This document shows positions 24,799 through 33,864 of a DNA stretch of 64,000 bases, one piece after another. The stretch is from the NCBI GenBank assembly GCA_035528575.1, contig DATKYK010000030.1, positions 1 through 64,000 on the forward strand, in the 5' to 3' direction. A program made the translations under genes and the position numbers. Position 1 is the first letter of the stretch, and each line of letters starts with the position of its first letter. The notes beneath the pieces were generated by a model. The model was not told the origin of the DNA. It saw only the letters and a program-made list of their open reading frames with translations, and ran no database searches. The stretch is from Dehalococcoidia bacterium (GTDB lineage: Bacteria > Chloroflexota > Dehalococcoidia > E44-bin15).

Positions 24799-25707
24799 TT
24801 AGTTGTTCACAAACAGTTCACAGTGATTTATTCGACGATAGAGGCTCAATGCCTCATCGAAGTTAAGCGATTTTGAATACTTCTCTACCATCGTGATATT
24901 CTCCCATCCACCTAGAGCTTGGACTATTCTCGTAGACAAGCCTGATTTAACCTGGTGGACACAAAAGCCTCGTCTGAAGGCATGAGCATTACATTGTATG
25001 CCAGTCTCAACCTTAAGTCTCTTGAGCATAGTCTGAGTGCCACCTTTGTTAATCTCAAAGTTATCGTGAGTGCTAAACCAGTCTCTTACCAGACCATTAC
25101 CAGCAAGGCACTTCCGATAGCGATTACCCTTGCCTAATACGACCACAGTTCCCTCTCCCCAGTCAAAGTCCTTAGCTCTTACATTCACAGCTTCCGATAG
25201 CCTAGTGCCTGAATACCATAAGAAGCTAATAAGAGCCCTATCCCGTTCACAATGACAATGAGCCAGCAAGGTGTCTAGCTGCTCCTTTGACACAGCAGGC
25301 AGTAGCTTCTTTTGCGTCTTAGGTGGTGAGACCTTCTCAATAATGTTCTCAGGTATGTAACCATTCTGATATAACCATCTGGATAGTGCTCTAATGCAGG
25401 AGTAGAACTTGGCCTTACCATTCCCGCATCTAAGACTAGCCAGATAGCTGTTTATGCCTTCAGGGGTAATAGGATAGCCAACGAAGTTGTCTAGGGTGTA
25501 ATGGTAGCTTTCAATGCTTCTGTAGCTTGCCCCTTGTGGACGGGATATGATAAACTTGTCGAGTAGCTCGGTTGTGAACTTTGTGAACTTTTTACCATCA
25601 TCGACACGTGAGGCGCATTCGTCTAGCGGTTTAGGACACCTCCCTCTCAAGGAGGAGATCACGGGTTCGAATCCCGTATGCGCTACCAATAAGCACCTCA
25701 TCGCCAT
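24799..25707 (-). CDS. Tyrosine recombinase (integrase) of the tRNA-Glu element; 5' end replaced on integration
   Basis: Catalytic residues in the 302-residue frame: R169 (SGTRLSEA), K193 (LGKGNRYR), H242 and R245 (HAFRRGF), W268 (GGW) and Y277 (MVEKYSKS); the core-binding domain lies at about 48-130. Residues 1-18 are chromosomal or antisense to the tRNA-Glu 3' half, and 19-33 (SLRGRCPKPLDECAS) are the att core read antisense. No ATG, GTG or TTG follows within the next 60 or so codons. The native start is therefore probably the HTH at 17749, reached only in the excised circle, giving 332 residues. In the integrated state expression could only start from ATG at 25707 or 25701, in flanking DNA. 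Confidence 0.88.
   Translation of the reverse strand: MAMRCLLVAHTGFEPVISSLRGRCPKPLDECASRVDDGKKFTKFTTELLDKFIISRPQGASYRSIESYHYTLDNFVGYPITPEGINSYLASLRCGNGKAKFYSCIRALSRWLYQNGYIPENIIEKVSPPKTQKKLLPAVSKEQLDTLLAHCHCERDRALISFLWYSGTRLSEAVNVRAKDFDWGEGTVVVLGKGNRYRKCLAGNGLVRDWFSTHDNFEINKGGTQTMLKRLKVETGIQCNAHAFRRGFCVHQVKSGLSTRIVQALGGWENITMVEKYSKSLNFDEALSLYRRINHCELFVNN
25610..25653 (+). other. Right attachment site (attR)
   Basis: 44-bp core shared with 17562-17605 (one mismatch). It forms the 5' part of the intact tRNA-Glu, so everything upstream of this tRNA, including its promoter, now comes from the element. Just inside it are ttgtgaact direct repeats (25572-25589), and agttcacaact lies just inside attL (17619-17629); these could be arm-type recombinase sites. 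Confidence 0.88.
25612..25688 (+). tRNA. tRNA-Glu (anticodon CTC)
   Basis: Acceptor GGCGCAT pairs with ATGCGCT (with one G-U), anticodon stem CCTCC/GGAGG with loop CTCTCAA (anticodon CTC), T arm ACGGG TTCGAAT CCCGT, discriminator A at 25685 and an encoded CCA at 25686-25688. It is the integration target of the element to its left. Confidence 0.95.
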
Positions 25708-25713
25708 GACATC

Positions 25714-26181
25714 CTAGCGGAGCCGAGTAACGGCGATAAAGATGGCAAGGGCAAGACCGATGAGGGTGTAGAAGCTTAACCAGGGGACGAAAAGGTAGTA
25801 GACAGTAAAGCTTGTCGCTACACTGATGCCGGCGATGGTTTGTAGGCCGGGGCCGCGCTTCCGGTTAGTGGCAAGGCTGATGAGTTCACCTATAGCATAG
25901 CCGATACCTGCCGCTATTAAGAGGGAGAGGAATAGGAAGGGTACCGCCCTCCAGATCAGGGCCCAGACAAATCCGGCAGCAGTGGCGACAGCAATGCCAA
26001 CCCCCACGGCAATCAGATAATGCCGCAGGGATATCTCATAGGTCGGCAGGCGTTTCAGATTCGCACAGCCAGGGCAACGCGGTCCTACAAGCGTCTGCAC
26101 CACGCATTTCGGGCAGATGGGGTTCCCACAACGGCCACAACTAAGGTTTGTTTCCACCTCCGGGTGGGTCAAGCATATCAT
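25714..26181 (-). CDS. Zinc-ribbon membrane protein
   Basis: 155 residues. The N-terminus has a B-box-like zinc site (CLTHPEVETNLSCGRCGNPI, CPKCVVQT, CPGC) followed by three to four hydrophobic segments (LIAVGVGIAVATAAGFVWAL, FLFLSLLIAAGIGYAIGEL, SVATSFTVYYLFVPWL and FYTLIGLALAIFIAVTRL). Proteins of this layout are common in Gram-positive bacteria and Chloroflexota, with unknown function, perhaps linked to membrane proteolysis or trafficking. Its ATG overlaps the plsY stop by 4 bases, so it is translationally coupled to plsY. Cysteines are reduced in the cytosol here, so zinc binding inside the cell is likely. Confidence 0.75.
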   Translation of the reverse strand: MICLTHPEVETNLSCGRCGNPICPKCVVQTLVGPRCPGCANLKRLPTYEISLRHYLIAVGVGIAVATAAGFVWALIWRAVPFLFLSLLIAAGIGYAIGELISLATNRKRGPGLQTIAGISVATSFTVYYLFVPWLSFYTLIGLALAIFIAVTRLR

Positions 26182-26891
26182 TTCTTTTGCGCTGGATCCT
26201 TCATATTGATGGGATCTCGGTAGATCCAGGCCTCCCGGTCACGGGTATCCCGGTCCAGGACCAAACGATAAATCATTACCCGCTTCCAGTTGTTAAGGGG
26301 GATAGTGCGCTCTGCTAAGAGCCGCTTGAGAATTATGAGAAGCAACATGCCGAGCATAACCCAGACCCGTTCTAGTTCTGCGGATTCTCCGGGCAGATCT
26401 AAGCTGGCTAAGTACCACGCTAAGCTGGCAAGAGGCATGGCAGCGGCACCGAGGATCATCCACAATGGGGAGTTCTTCAGTAGGGCGATACCGAGGAGAC
26501 AAATGACGATAAACAACAGGAGTTCCCACGGGGCTATAATAATGAGCACGCCTATCATGGTGGCGAACCCTCGCCCTCCGTCAAAGCCAAGGAAGATGGA
26601 CCAGCTGTGGCCGGCTATAGCTGCCAGCCCCACGATTCCTGCTGCCCAAATATCGAAACCCAGCACATAGCATGCGATAGCTACGGGGATGGCACCTTTC
26701 AGGACATCGAAAATCCCTACGGGAACTACTGTCCATCGAGAAACCGAGTGCCATACATTTGATGCGCTGGCCACTCCGCTGCCATAATTCCTAATATCGA
26801 TCCCTCTGAGCAGCCGGCCAGCGATGTAGGATGTTGGTATCGCACCGAGAAGATAAGCGCCTATTGTTAGGAGTATCAACTGGATCAGCAT
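26178..26891 (-). CDS. plsY: Glycerol-3-phosphate acyltransferase PlsY (divergent)
   Basis: 237 residues, multi-helix membrane enzyme that transfers acyl groups from acyl phosphate to glycerol 3-phosphate, the first step of phosphatidate synthesis. The three family motifs are recognisable: GAIPTSYIAGRLLRGIDIR, YGSGVASASNVWHSV (usually GSGNxGATNxxR) and GHSWSIFLGFDGGRGFAT (usually GGKG). The changes make it a divergent member. The C-terminus has about 35 extra cytoplasmic residues compared with typical ~200-residue enzymes. It lies in a leftward operon with the hydrolase, PHP and RNase Y genes. Confidence 0.8.
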   Translation of the reverse strand: MLIQLILLTIGAYLLGAIPTSYIAGRLLRGIDIRNYGSGVASASNVWHSVSRWTVVPVGIFDVLKGAIPVAIACYVLGFDIWAAGIVGLAAIAGHSWSIFLGFDGGRGFATMIGVLIIIAPWELLLFIVICLLGIALLKNSPLWMILGAAAMPLASLAWYLASLDLPGESAELERVWVMLGMLLLIILKRLLAERTIPLNNWKRVMIYRLVLDRDTRDREAWIYRDPINMKDPAQKK

Positions 26892-26907
26892 AACCGATCA
26901 TCCTTGC

Positions 26908-27732
26908 CTAGGTTAACACCGAAACGAGCCATGAAATCCATTTCTCCCTGAGCTTGCCGGGGAAAAGGGGGGCGGCGTGAAAACCGCCCTCGGACAATAA
27001 TAACTCCTTTGGTGGCTGGGCCCTCTCATAGAGCTTAAGGACTCCTTCATAAGGGACCCACTTGTCCCCTTTACAATTAATAAAAAGCTTAGGGAAGGCC
27101 CCCATTTTCTCTATGTTGGTAGAAGGGTTGAGCTTTTCCCAAGAATCAAGACTTTCCTCCAGGTTAATACGTAGTCGATAACCCTGAATCCACATCCAGA
27201 GCCTGGAGATCATTCCCTGGAACTTCCCCAACATAGGCAGGTATCCAATATGAGGAAACTCAATAACGAGGCTTCCTGCCCGTGCTGCCTTGGGATAAAG
27301 GGGAGCCCAACCCCCAGCAAATCCGCTGTTGAACTCAGCGGGACTGGATAGGGAAATCAGGGCCTGGATATTTTGTAGAGTGGTGGCTGCATGAATGGCT
27401 GCTATCGCTCCCATGCTGTGCCCTACCAGGGCGATGCGATGAGGGTCGATATTGACCTGGCGACGTATAAATTCTACCGCTGCCACGACGTCCTGAGCGA
27501 GATCGCCATTAAGTACCCCCTCGCTCTTACCATGACCGCGAAAATCGAAGGTGAGCGTCGCGATGCCCCGGCGCACCAGTCTCTGGGCGCTGGGGCTCAT
27601 GGCGCGGTGCCCGGATCCTATCCCGTGGCAAAGAACCGCTGCCGGGAAGGGGCCATCACTAGTGGGGAGAAGTATCTCCCCATGCAGTGCACCTCCATTA
27701 GCGGGGAAAGCTACTGTCTTAGAATACCACTT
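26908..27732 (-). CDS. Alpha/beta hydrolase (serine aminopeptidase / esterase-like)
   Basis: About 274 residues. The nucleophile elbow is GHSMGA (in HRIALVGHSMGAIAAIHAA), the oxyanion region is LCHGIGSGH, and the His is probably in GGFHAAPL near the C-terminus, with the acid in NCKGDKWVP. FDFRGHGKSEG is characteristic of this family. TTG at 27730-27732 overlaps the stop of the PHP gene (TTGA) and suggests coupled translation; an alternative TTG at 27792 would overlap the PHP gene by 61 bases. Substrate unknown; a lipid or ester hydrolase is possible given the plsY neighbour. Confidence 0.82.
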   Translation of the reverse strand, partial: KWYSKTVAFPANGGALHGEILLPTSDGPFPAAVLCHGIGSGHRAMSPSAQRLVRRGIATLTFDFRGHGKSEGVLNGDLAQDVVAAVEFIRRQVNIDPHRIALVGHSMGAIAAIHAATTLQNIQALISLSSPAEFNSGFAGGWAPLYPKAARAGSLVIEFPHIGYLPMLGKFQGMISRLWMWIQGYRLRINLEESLDSWEKLNPSTNIEKMGAFPKLFINCKGDKWVPYEGVLKLYERAQPPKELLLSEGGFHAAPLFPGKLREKWISWLVSVLT

Positions 27733-28580
27733 CAATGTCTTATCATCTCTTGGGAGCGTTGCCGCTCCAGGGCCATAAGATGCTCGGCGCAATCGAAGGG
27801 GACATCTACCCCTCCAATGGGTGTCTCATTGTCGTCACCGAGACCGTGAAAATCGCTGCCCCCGGAGGCGATAAGCCCATGCTTGGCAGCCAGGTGGACC
27901 AAGCTATCGATCAACTTCCGGTCATATCCGTCATAGTATGCCTCCAAGCCCACCAATCCGACCCCTTTCAGCTTGACCACGAGTTCCTCGACGTTATCGA
28001 TATCTGCCGGGTGTGCCAGCACGGGTAGACCCCTTGCATTTACAACTAGCTTAACTGCCTCTTGTGGGGAGAGCCTCGCCCGTTCGACATACGCTGGTCC
28101 CAGCCGACCGATGTATTTGGTAAATGCTTCTCGGAACGAAGAGATATAACCCCTCTCAAACATCGCCTGAGCGATGTGCGGTCGCCCCACGGAGGCACCC
28201 CCGGCCAATTCCAGGACTCGATTCCACGCAATATCGATCCCTAATTCCCCAAGCCTGGTAATCATCTTTAGCGCTCGTGCCTCACGGGAGTTACGCAACT
28301 TTTCGAGAGCTTGCTTGAGCTTCTTATCCCGATTGTCTACAAAGTAACCCAGAATGTGAACCTCATTGTTGGGGATGTCGGTGTTTATCTCAAGTCCGGG
28401 TATCACTATGAGGGGGGGGAGGGACTCGGCTGCTAGAAGGGCCGGTTCAATCCCTGCTAGAGAGTCATGGTCGGTGATGGCGATCACGCTCAGCCCCTGT
28501 TTCGCCGCAACACGCACCACCTCCTCCGGGCTCAATCGCCCATCGGAGGCCGTAGTATGAATGTGGAGATCAACCTTCAT
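27732..28580 (-). CDS. PHP-domain metal-dependent phosphoesterase
   Basis: 282 residues with the PHP (polymerase and histidinol phosphatase) fold. Metal-binding motifs visible are DLHIHTTASDG (residues 4-14), ITDHDSLAGI (35-44), PGLEIN and, near the end, SGGSDFHG. Proteins of this subfamily (YciV/TrpH-like) hydrolyse 3',5'-nucleotide bisphosphates or oligonucleotide 5' ends; the exact substrate here is inferred. It starts 7 bases after the YmdB-type gene in a run of RNA- and nucleotide-processing genes. Confidence 0.85.
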   Translation of the reverse strand: MKVDLHIHTTASDGRLSPEEVVRVAAKQGLSVIAITDHDSLAGIEPALLAAESLPPLIVIPGLEINTDIPNNEVHILGYFVDNRDKKLKQALEKLRNSREARALKMITRLGELGIDIAWNRVLELAGGASVGRPHIAQAMFERGYISSFREAFTKYIGRLGPAYVERARLSPQEAVKLVVNARGLPVLAHPADIDNVEELVVKLKGVGLVGLEAYYDGYDRKLIDSLVHLAAKHGLIASGGSDFHGLGDDNETPIGGVDVPFDCAEHLMALERQRSQEMIRH

Positions 28581-28587
28581 AGCATTT

Positions 28588-29358
28588 TTATTCTATTTCC
28601 CGGTCGATTCGGCTTATATAATTCGCCCTGCCTGTACTCTCATCCACCTCTATTAGAACGGAATTAAACAGGACATTTCCCTTGCCCACGGATATGCGAT
28701 GGGGAAGCTGGGTAAGAAACCTCGTGAGCACCGTCTCAATATCATCTCCTATTACTGAATCGAGGGGGCCGGCCATGCCCACATCGGTGATGAAGGCGGT
28801 GCCTTTGGGTAGTAACCGGGCATCGATGGTGCCAACATGGGTATGAGTGCCCAACACCGCACTAACCCGGCCGTCTAGATACCAGCCCATAGCTACCTTT
28901 TCCGAGGTAGCCTCGCCGTGAAAATCAACTATGATTACGGGGGGTTTATCATCGGCAAGTTCCTCGAGGAGTTGGTCCATTGCTCGGAAGGGGCAATCGA
29001 AGTTTCCGATAAATGTACGCCCAAGTAGGTTTACTACCAGGACACCCTTCTTGATAAGGTAGCCGTGACCGGGAACATTGGGTGGGTAGTTTAGTGGGCG
29101 CAGGATGGCCAGGTTGCTATCGAGTGAGGGTATAATCTCCCGTTGATTCCAGATATGGTTTCCCGAGGTGATGACATCGATATCGGCCTCAAAGAGTTCC
29201 TGTGCTGTTTCCTTGGTCAGGCCAAGACCCCCGGCAGCGTTTTCACCATTGGCGATTACCAGATCTAGGGCATATTCTTGGCGTAACACGGGCAATAATG
29301 TACGCATCGCCCGTCTGCCGGGCCTGCCGATTATGTCGCCCACCATGAGAATTCGCAA
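28588..29358 (-). CDS. YmdB-family metallophosphoesterase
   Basis: 256 residues of the TIGR00282/YmdB family, which hydrolyse 2',3'-cyclic nucleotides in vitro. Motifs: MVGDIIGRPGRRA at the N-terminus, NGENAAGG (about 37-44), TSGNHIWNQ, VDFHGEATSEK and GTHTHVGT, all with metal-binding Asp, Asn or His. The start is TTG at 29356-29358 after AGGAGAGA. It follows rny directly, the same order as in many Firmicutes and Chloroflexota, which supports both assignments. Confidence 0.88.
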   Translation of the reverse strand: MRILMVGDIIGRPGRRAMRTLLPVLRQEYALDLVIANGENAAGGLGLTKETAQELFEADIDVITSGNHIWNQREIIPSLDSNLAILRPLNYPPNVPGHGYLIKKGVLVVNLLGRTFIGNFDCPFRAMDQLLEELADDKPPVIIVDFHGEATSEKVAMGWYLDGRVSAVLGTHTHVGTIDARLLPKGTAFITDVGMAGPLDSVIGDDIETVLTRFLTQLPHRISVGKGNVLFNSVLIEVDESTGRANYISRIDREIE

Positions 29359-29366
29359 TATCTCTC

Positions 29367-30893
29367 CTATTTTGCGTAGTCGACTGCTCTGGTTTCTCTG
29401 ATGACCGTCACCTTTATCTGACCCGGATACTCCAGGGTCTCCTCGATCTTCTTCACAATGTCTCGGGAAAGCCTCAATGCTTCAAGGTCATCTATCTCAG
29501 TAGGTTTAACCATAATACGGATCTCGCGACCAGCCTGGATGGCATAGGATTTCTCTACACCTGAAAAGCTATTGGCTACATTTTCCAGCGCTTCCAGGCG
29601 CTTCAGGTAGTGATCGAGGGACTCCCTTCTGGCCCCTGGCCTCCCCCCGCTGATGGCATCAGCGGCAGAGATAATAAAACCCAGTACGCTCATTGAGTCG
29701 GTTTCCCCATGATGCTCTGCCACGGCATTGACCACCTCGTTAGATTTATCCCATTGCTTAACCAGGTCAGCGCCTATCTTGGCATGTGGTCCCTCCACCT
29801 GGAAATCTACTGCCTTGCCGATATCGTGTAGCAGGCCCGCTTTCTTGGCTAGAGCAACCTTGGCACCCAGCTCCGAGGCGATCATGCCGGCTAGGTGTGC
29901 TACCTCGATGCTGTGCTGCAGTATGTTCTGTCCATAGCTGAAGCGATACTTGAGACGACCCAACAGCTTGATTAGGTTTGGCTGCAGACCGGGCATTCCC
30001 AGTTCGTGTGCTGCCCGCTCCCCTTCTGCCTGGATCGTTGCCTCGACCTCGCTTCTCGCCGTAGCCACTGTATCTTCAATGCGGGCAGGGTGGATTCTGC
30101 CATCGAGGATAAGCTTTTCCAGTGCGATCCGAGCGATCTCGCGACGTACCGGATCGAAACTCGAGATGGTTACTGCCTCGGGGGTATCATCGACTATTAG
30201 GTCCACACCGGTGGCATTCTCAAGGGCTCTGATGTTCCGCCCCTCGCGCCCGATGAGGCGTCCCTTCATCTCATCGCTAGGTAGTGGAACTACGGATACA
30301 GTGCTCTCGGAGACTACATCGGTGGCACAACGCTGAATAGCCTGTGAGAGGATCTCCCGGGCCCGCTCAGCAGCCTCCCGTTTAAGCTGAGCCTCAGTCT
30401 CTTGAATACGGCGTGAGACAGCCTCATGGACCTCATCCTCTACCGCCTTGATCAGGAGTTCTTTTGCCTCATCGCTGGAGATCCTGGAGATAAGCTCCAA
30501 CTGCTGAATCTGCTTCTGTTTCAACTCTTGAAGATGAGCATGCAGGTCTTCGGCCTCCTTTTCCTTGGCGATTATCCCCTTTTCTCGACGTTCCAAGGAA
30601 TCAAGCTTCTTATCCAGGTTGTCCTCTTTTTGAGAGATTCTGTTTTCGTATCGCAGAATCTCAGCGCGACGCTTGCGAACTTCTGACTCCGCTTGAGATT
30701 TGATCTTTAGCGCCTCTTCTTTGGCCTCAAGGATCGTTTCCTTGTGCTTTGTCTGGGCATCGGTGCGGAGAGCTTCAATCTCACTTTGGGCGGCGCGAAT
30801 ATGGCGACCAACAACCAGCCGCCATGCCAGGAAAGCAACGCCACACCCAAGGCCAATCCCCCCCAACGCTGCCACGATTATTTCCCACGGCAT
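29367..30893 (-). CDS. rny: Ribonuclease Y
   Basis: 508 residues. N-terminal membrane helix ([20 protein letters not shown]), a long coiled coil (about 30-190, rich in Lys/Glu/Arg), a KH domain (about 200-260, [15 protein letters not shown]) and an HD domain ([12 protein letters not shown] and [11 protein letters not shown]). This is the full RNase Y architecture: a membrane-bound endonuclease that starts mRNA decay. ATG follows AAAGGGGAGATAGAA. RecX and RecA genes lie upstream and ymdB downstream, a common grouping. Confidence 0.95.
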   Translation of the reverse strand: MPWEIIVAALGGIGLGCGVAFLAWRLVVGRHIRAAQSEIEALRTDAQTKHKETILEAKEEALKIKSQAESEVRKRRAEILRYENRISQKEDNLDKKLDSLERREKGIIAKEKEAEDLHAHLQELKQKQIQQLELISRISSDEAKELLIKAVEDEVHEAVSRRIQETEAQLKREAAERAREILSQAIQRCATDVVSESTVSVVPLPSDEMKGRLIGREGRNIRALENATGVDLIVDDTPEAVTISSFDPVRREIARIALEKLILDGRIHPARIEDTVATARSEVEATIQAEGERAAHELGMPGLQPNLIKLLGRLKYRFSYGQNILQHSIEVAHLAGMIASELGAKVALAKKAGLLHDIGKAVDFQVEGPHAKIGADLVKQWDKSNEVVNAVAEHHGETDSMSVLGFIISAADAISGGRPGARRESLDHYLKRLEALENVANSFSGVEKSYAIQAGREIRIMVKPTEIDDLEALRLSRDIVKKIEETLEYPGQIKVTVIRETRAVDYAK

Positions 30894-30989
30894 TTCTATC
30901 TCCCCTTTCGTCTGGAGCCTTCCAGATAATATCAGGCTATCTTAAATACTCTATTATAAAAAATCCTGTTTGCTTCGAAGTTAATAGAG

Positions 30990-31610
30990 CTACTCTAGTT
31001 CCTGCCAAAGGCGTTCAGTGGTGCGCTTGACTACTTCATAACTGAAGCCTCTCCTGCGTAGAAAAGCGCCCATCTTCCGCCTGAAGGTTTCATAGTCCTC
31101 TTTGCCCAGGGCGCGCATCCTCCTTTGCGCTGCTCGGTAGGCGTTTTCATCATCGTTAATCCCATCCAGCACGTCATCGATTATCTCTGGGTCAACCCCT
31201 TTATGCCTGAGCTCCACTTTGAGTAGCTGCCTGCCGCGGGGGCTAAAGGAGTCCCGCTCCTCTCTCCAGAATGCTGCGAAGGTGGCGTCATCTATCATTT
31301 GCCTTGCCCTGAGCTGAAAAATGACCCCCTCAATGGCTTCCGTATTGAATCTTCGGCTGAGCCTGGTTCTGATCTCCGCCTCGCTTCGTGGGCGATATCT
31401 CAGCAGGCGAAGGGCAGCATCAAGGCACTTTCCGTAGATGTCGGTGTTCGCCAGTTTCTCTATCTGGGAATCGGAAAGTACCTGCCCAGGGTAGAGACCA
31501 TGCTCTTCGACCATGTCTCTTCCCAGGCTGAAAGCGAAGAGACCATCCAGGAAGATACTGGCGCGCTCTCCCTTCCTTTTATTGGCCTCGATAGAGGTTA
31601 TGGTCTTCAT
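30990..31610 (-). CDS. recX: RecX, regulator of RecA
   Basis: 206 residues from ATG at 31608-31610 (MKTITSIEANKRKG); a longer frame starting at 31637 would run into the terminator and is unlikely. The protein shows tandem three-helix RecX repeats: YRPRSEAEIRTRLSRR (about 70-85), MIDDATFAAFWREERDSFSP, GRQLLKVELRHKGVD and DYETFRRKMGAFLRRRGFSY. RecX binds RecA filaments and limits their growth. It lies directly downstream of recA, separated by a hairpin terminator that would keep RecX levels below RecA levels. Confidence 0.9.
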   Translation of the reverse strand: MKTITSIEANKRKGERASIFLDGLFAFSLGRDMVEEHGLYPGQVLSDSQIEKLANTDIYGKCLDAALRLLRYRPRSEAEIRTRLSRRFNTEAIEGVIFQLRARQMIDDATFAAFWREERDSFSPRGRQLLKVELRHKGVDPEIIDDVLDGINDDENAYRAAQRRMRALGKEDYETFRRKMGAFLRRRGFSYEVVKRTTERLWQELE

Positions 31611-31620
31611 AAATAAACAC

Positions 31621-31655
31621 AAAAAGGCTGGACACACAAGTCTCCCAGCCTTTTT
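31621..31655 (-). terminator. Intrinsic terminator between recA and recX
   Basis: Read leftward, AAAAAGGCTGG pairs with CCAGCCTTTTT around a 13-base loop and ends in a T-run. Partial read-through would give a low level of recX mRNA. Confidence 0.75.
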
Positions 31656-31679
31656 TCGCCTTTCCGCCTATGACGGGCT

Positions 31680-32705
31680 CTATTGCTCGGCTACATCGCT
31701 TTGATTAGGGCTTTGATGAGGGAAGGCTACCGCTCGGATCTGACGCTCGATTTCCTGGGCTACCTCTTTATGCTCTGTTAGGTAATCTCTGGCGTTCTCT
31801 CGACCCTGACCAAGGCGGGTGTCGCCAAAGGAGTAGAATGCGCCCGTTTTCTGCAGCAACCCGATTCCAACTCCCAGGTCGAGAAGGCAGCCTTCGCCGC
31901 TAACCCCCTGAGCGAACATGATGTCAAACTCGGCGTTCTTGAAGGGAGGAGCGACCTTGTTCTTCACGATCTTGGCCCTAACCCGGCTCCCTACAAGCTC
32001 GTCTCCTTTTTTAATGGTTTCCACTCTTCTCAGATCGATCCTTACCGAGCTATAGAATTTCAATGCTCGACCCCCTGGGGTCACCTCGGGGTTGCCAAAG
32101 AAAACCCCCACCTTCTCACGCAATTGATTGATGAATATGACCGCGGTTTGCGATCTGTGGATGGTAGCAGAAAGCTTTCTAAGCGCCTGGGACATCAAGC
32201 GAGCTTGCAGTCCCACATGGGCATCCCCCATATCCCCCTCAAGCTCTGCCCTAGGTACAAGGGCAGCTACGCTATCGATAACTACCACATCCACCGCCCC
32301 GCTACTGACCAAGTGCTCTGTGATCTCCAGCGCCTGCTCCCCCGTATCCGGCTGGGAAAAAATTAGTTCATCCACTTTGACACCACATTTGGCGGCATAG
32401 CCAGGCTCAAAGGCATGCTCAGCATCGATATATGCTGCCGCACCACCTCGATTCTGGGCTTCAGCGATAATATGAAGTGAAATGGTCGATTTTCCGCTCA
32501 TCTCTGGCCCAAAGATCTCAGTAACCCGACCCCTGGGGATACCCCCAATGCCAATGGCTAGGTCCAGTGATATGGCACCGGTGGGGATAAAGTCCACCGG
32601 TGTCCTGATCGAATCCTCACCGAGCCTCATGATCGAGCCCTTACCGAACTTCTTCTCGATCTGGCTTATAGCCAGATCGAGTGCCTTTTCCTTCTCTGTA
32701 ATCAT
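31680..32705 (-). CDS. recA: Recombinase RecA
   Basis: 341 residues. Walker [10 protein letters not shown] (usually GPESSGKTT), the DNA-binding and polymerisation segments, and the phrases [38 protein letters not shown] and [21 protein letters not shown] identify RecA. It forms filaments on single-stranded DNA for recombination and the SOS response. ATG at 32703-32705 gives the usual N-terminus [13 protein letters not shown]; a TTG at 32723 is in frame but would add six residues of no conservation. Confidence 0.97.
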   Translation of the reverse strand: MITEKEKALDLAISQIEKKFGKGSIMRLGEDSIRTPVDFIPTGAISLDLAIGIGGIPRGRVTEIFGPEMSGKSTISLHIIAEAQNRGGAAAYIDAEHAFEPGYAAKCGVKVDELIFSQPDTGEQALEITEHLVSSGAVDVVVIDSVAALVPRAELEGDMGDAHVGLQARLMSQALRKLSATIHRSQTAVIFINQLREKVGVFFGNPEVTPGGRALKFYSSVRIDLRRVETIKKGDELVGSRVRAKIVKNKVAPPFKNAEFDIMFAQGVSGEGCLLDLGVGIGLLQKTGAFYSFGDTRLGQGRENARDYLTEHKEVAQEIERQIRAVAFPHQSPNQSDVAEQ

Positions 32706-33141
32706 CTTGCCGCCTGGCGTCAAAGAGATTCCTCAAAAGCATAATATCACAGTGATGTTGCTAACACAAGGGGATTGTCCTCGTCGGTACATTAATGGCA
32801 TAAACATATCTTATGTCAACTTGAAACTTTGCATCCTGTCCTTGCCACAAAAATCTAATTTCGGGCAATTCGAGGGTTACATTTTACTTACTTCATTCGA
32901 TTAGGTAGATAACCTTTGCATGATCATGTGGAGATCGCGCTGGTCGAAGTTATCACCCCCAAATCATAAGGCTACTGATGAACGAACTCCTCCACAGTCA
33001 ATACACACTCAGTTGAATCCTTCACAAAGCCTTTGGCAATTGGTATGTTGGATTTCGAGCCGCGAAGCGAGCGTATACTCTTGCTAAGGTTAAATTTCGC
33101 GACTGGTTTAAACAACCTTAATTCGCTATGATCAAAGCGAT
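32706..33141. other. 436-bp gene-free stretch between recA and nadE
   Basis: Contains the recA upstream region. Near 32980-33070, read leftward, a short frame gives SNIPIAKGFVKDSTECVLTV, and a related phrase (NIPIANGTAKGKMGDYRLV) occurs leftward near 45740-45810. Both look like decayed ends of the same unknown family; neither is an intact gene. Confidence 0.35.
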
Positions 33142-33864
33142 TTAAAAGGGCGGTATGGCGGGCAAGGCTCTCTTATGGGCGCTTCCTGTTATCCTGGCAT
33201 CGACCTTCTTCTTCACCTCCTCTGCAGCCTGACCTGTGATGAGATAATGGTCAAGTTCCTCGTATGTTATTCCCATCTCCCCCTCATCGGTTTGCCCCAC
33301 CCATAGGCCTGCAGAGGGAGGCTTCTGGATGATTTCTTTCGGGATATCCAGATAGACCGCCAACTCCCGAACCTGTCTTTTCACAAGATTGCCCAGAGGC
33401 AGGATATCCACCGCGCCATCGCCATATTTAGTGAAGTATCCGATAGATATTTCACTCCTATTGCTGGTACCCACTACCAGATAGCCAAGCTGAGTAGCTG
33501 AGTAGTATAGTGCGAGCATTCTCAGTCTGGGTTTTAGATTAGCTTCAGCCAGTTTCTTGTTAACCGGCTCATGATCGCCAGCAGATAGTACCCTTAGCAG
33601 TGAGTCGAACGCCTCTTCCAGAGCAATAGTGCTAGTGGGGATGTGGAATTTATTAACAACCGCCTCGGCATGTTCGATATCGGTTTCGCTGCTGTAGCAT
33701 GGCATTATTAACGCTAGGGCGTTGGCGGGGAAGGCACGCTTACAAAGCACTGCTACCACCGCGGAGTCAAGACCGCCGCTCAGTCCAAAGACTACACCTC
33801 TGCGCTTCGCTAGTGCTACCTGATCCCTTATCCAGGCTGTTAGTTTATTTGCCAGTTCTTCCAT
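33142..33864 (-). CDS. nadE: Ammonia-dependent NAD synthetase
   Basis: 240 residues, the short NH3-dependent form that converts deamido-NAD to NAD. The PP-loop GLSGGLDSAVVAVLC is at about 24-38. Substrate-binding phrases GTSNRSEISIGYFTKYGDGA and LPLGNLVKRQVRELA follow, then KPPSAGLWVGQTDEGEMG, typical of the family. No glutaminase domain is fused, so ammonia must come from elsewhere. It is the first gene of the leftward run and is divergent from the ABC transporter genes. Confidence 0.94.
   Translation of the reverse strand: MEELANKLTAWIRDQVALAKRRGVVFGLSGGLDSAVVAVLCKRAFPANALALIMPCYSSETDIEHAEAVVNKFHIPTSTIALEEAFDSLLRVLSAGDHEPVNKKLAEANLKPRLRMLALYYSATQLGYLVVGTSNRSEISIGYFTKYGDGAVDILPLGNLVKRQVRELAVYLDIPKEIIQKPPSAGLWVGQTDEGEMGITYEELDHYLITGQAAEEVKKKVDARITGSAHKRALPAIPPF

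Larger units (their letters stand above)
17562..25653. mobile_element. 8.1-kb integrative element in tRNA-Glu(CTC)
   Basis: Bounded by 44-bp direct repeats of the tRNA 5' half. Inside are an XRE-type HTH, a Cys-rich RHH protein, an excisionase-like protein, a RepA-like ATPase followed by iterons, small membrane proteins, a HEPN-like protein and a tyrosine recombinase at the right end. The combination of replication ATPase, iterons and integrase fits an integrative plasmid. No conjugation or capsid genes are visible, so transfer would need a helper. A copy of the 0.35-kb repeat lies within it. Confidence 0.85.
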
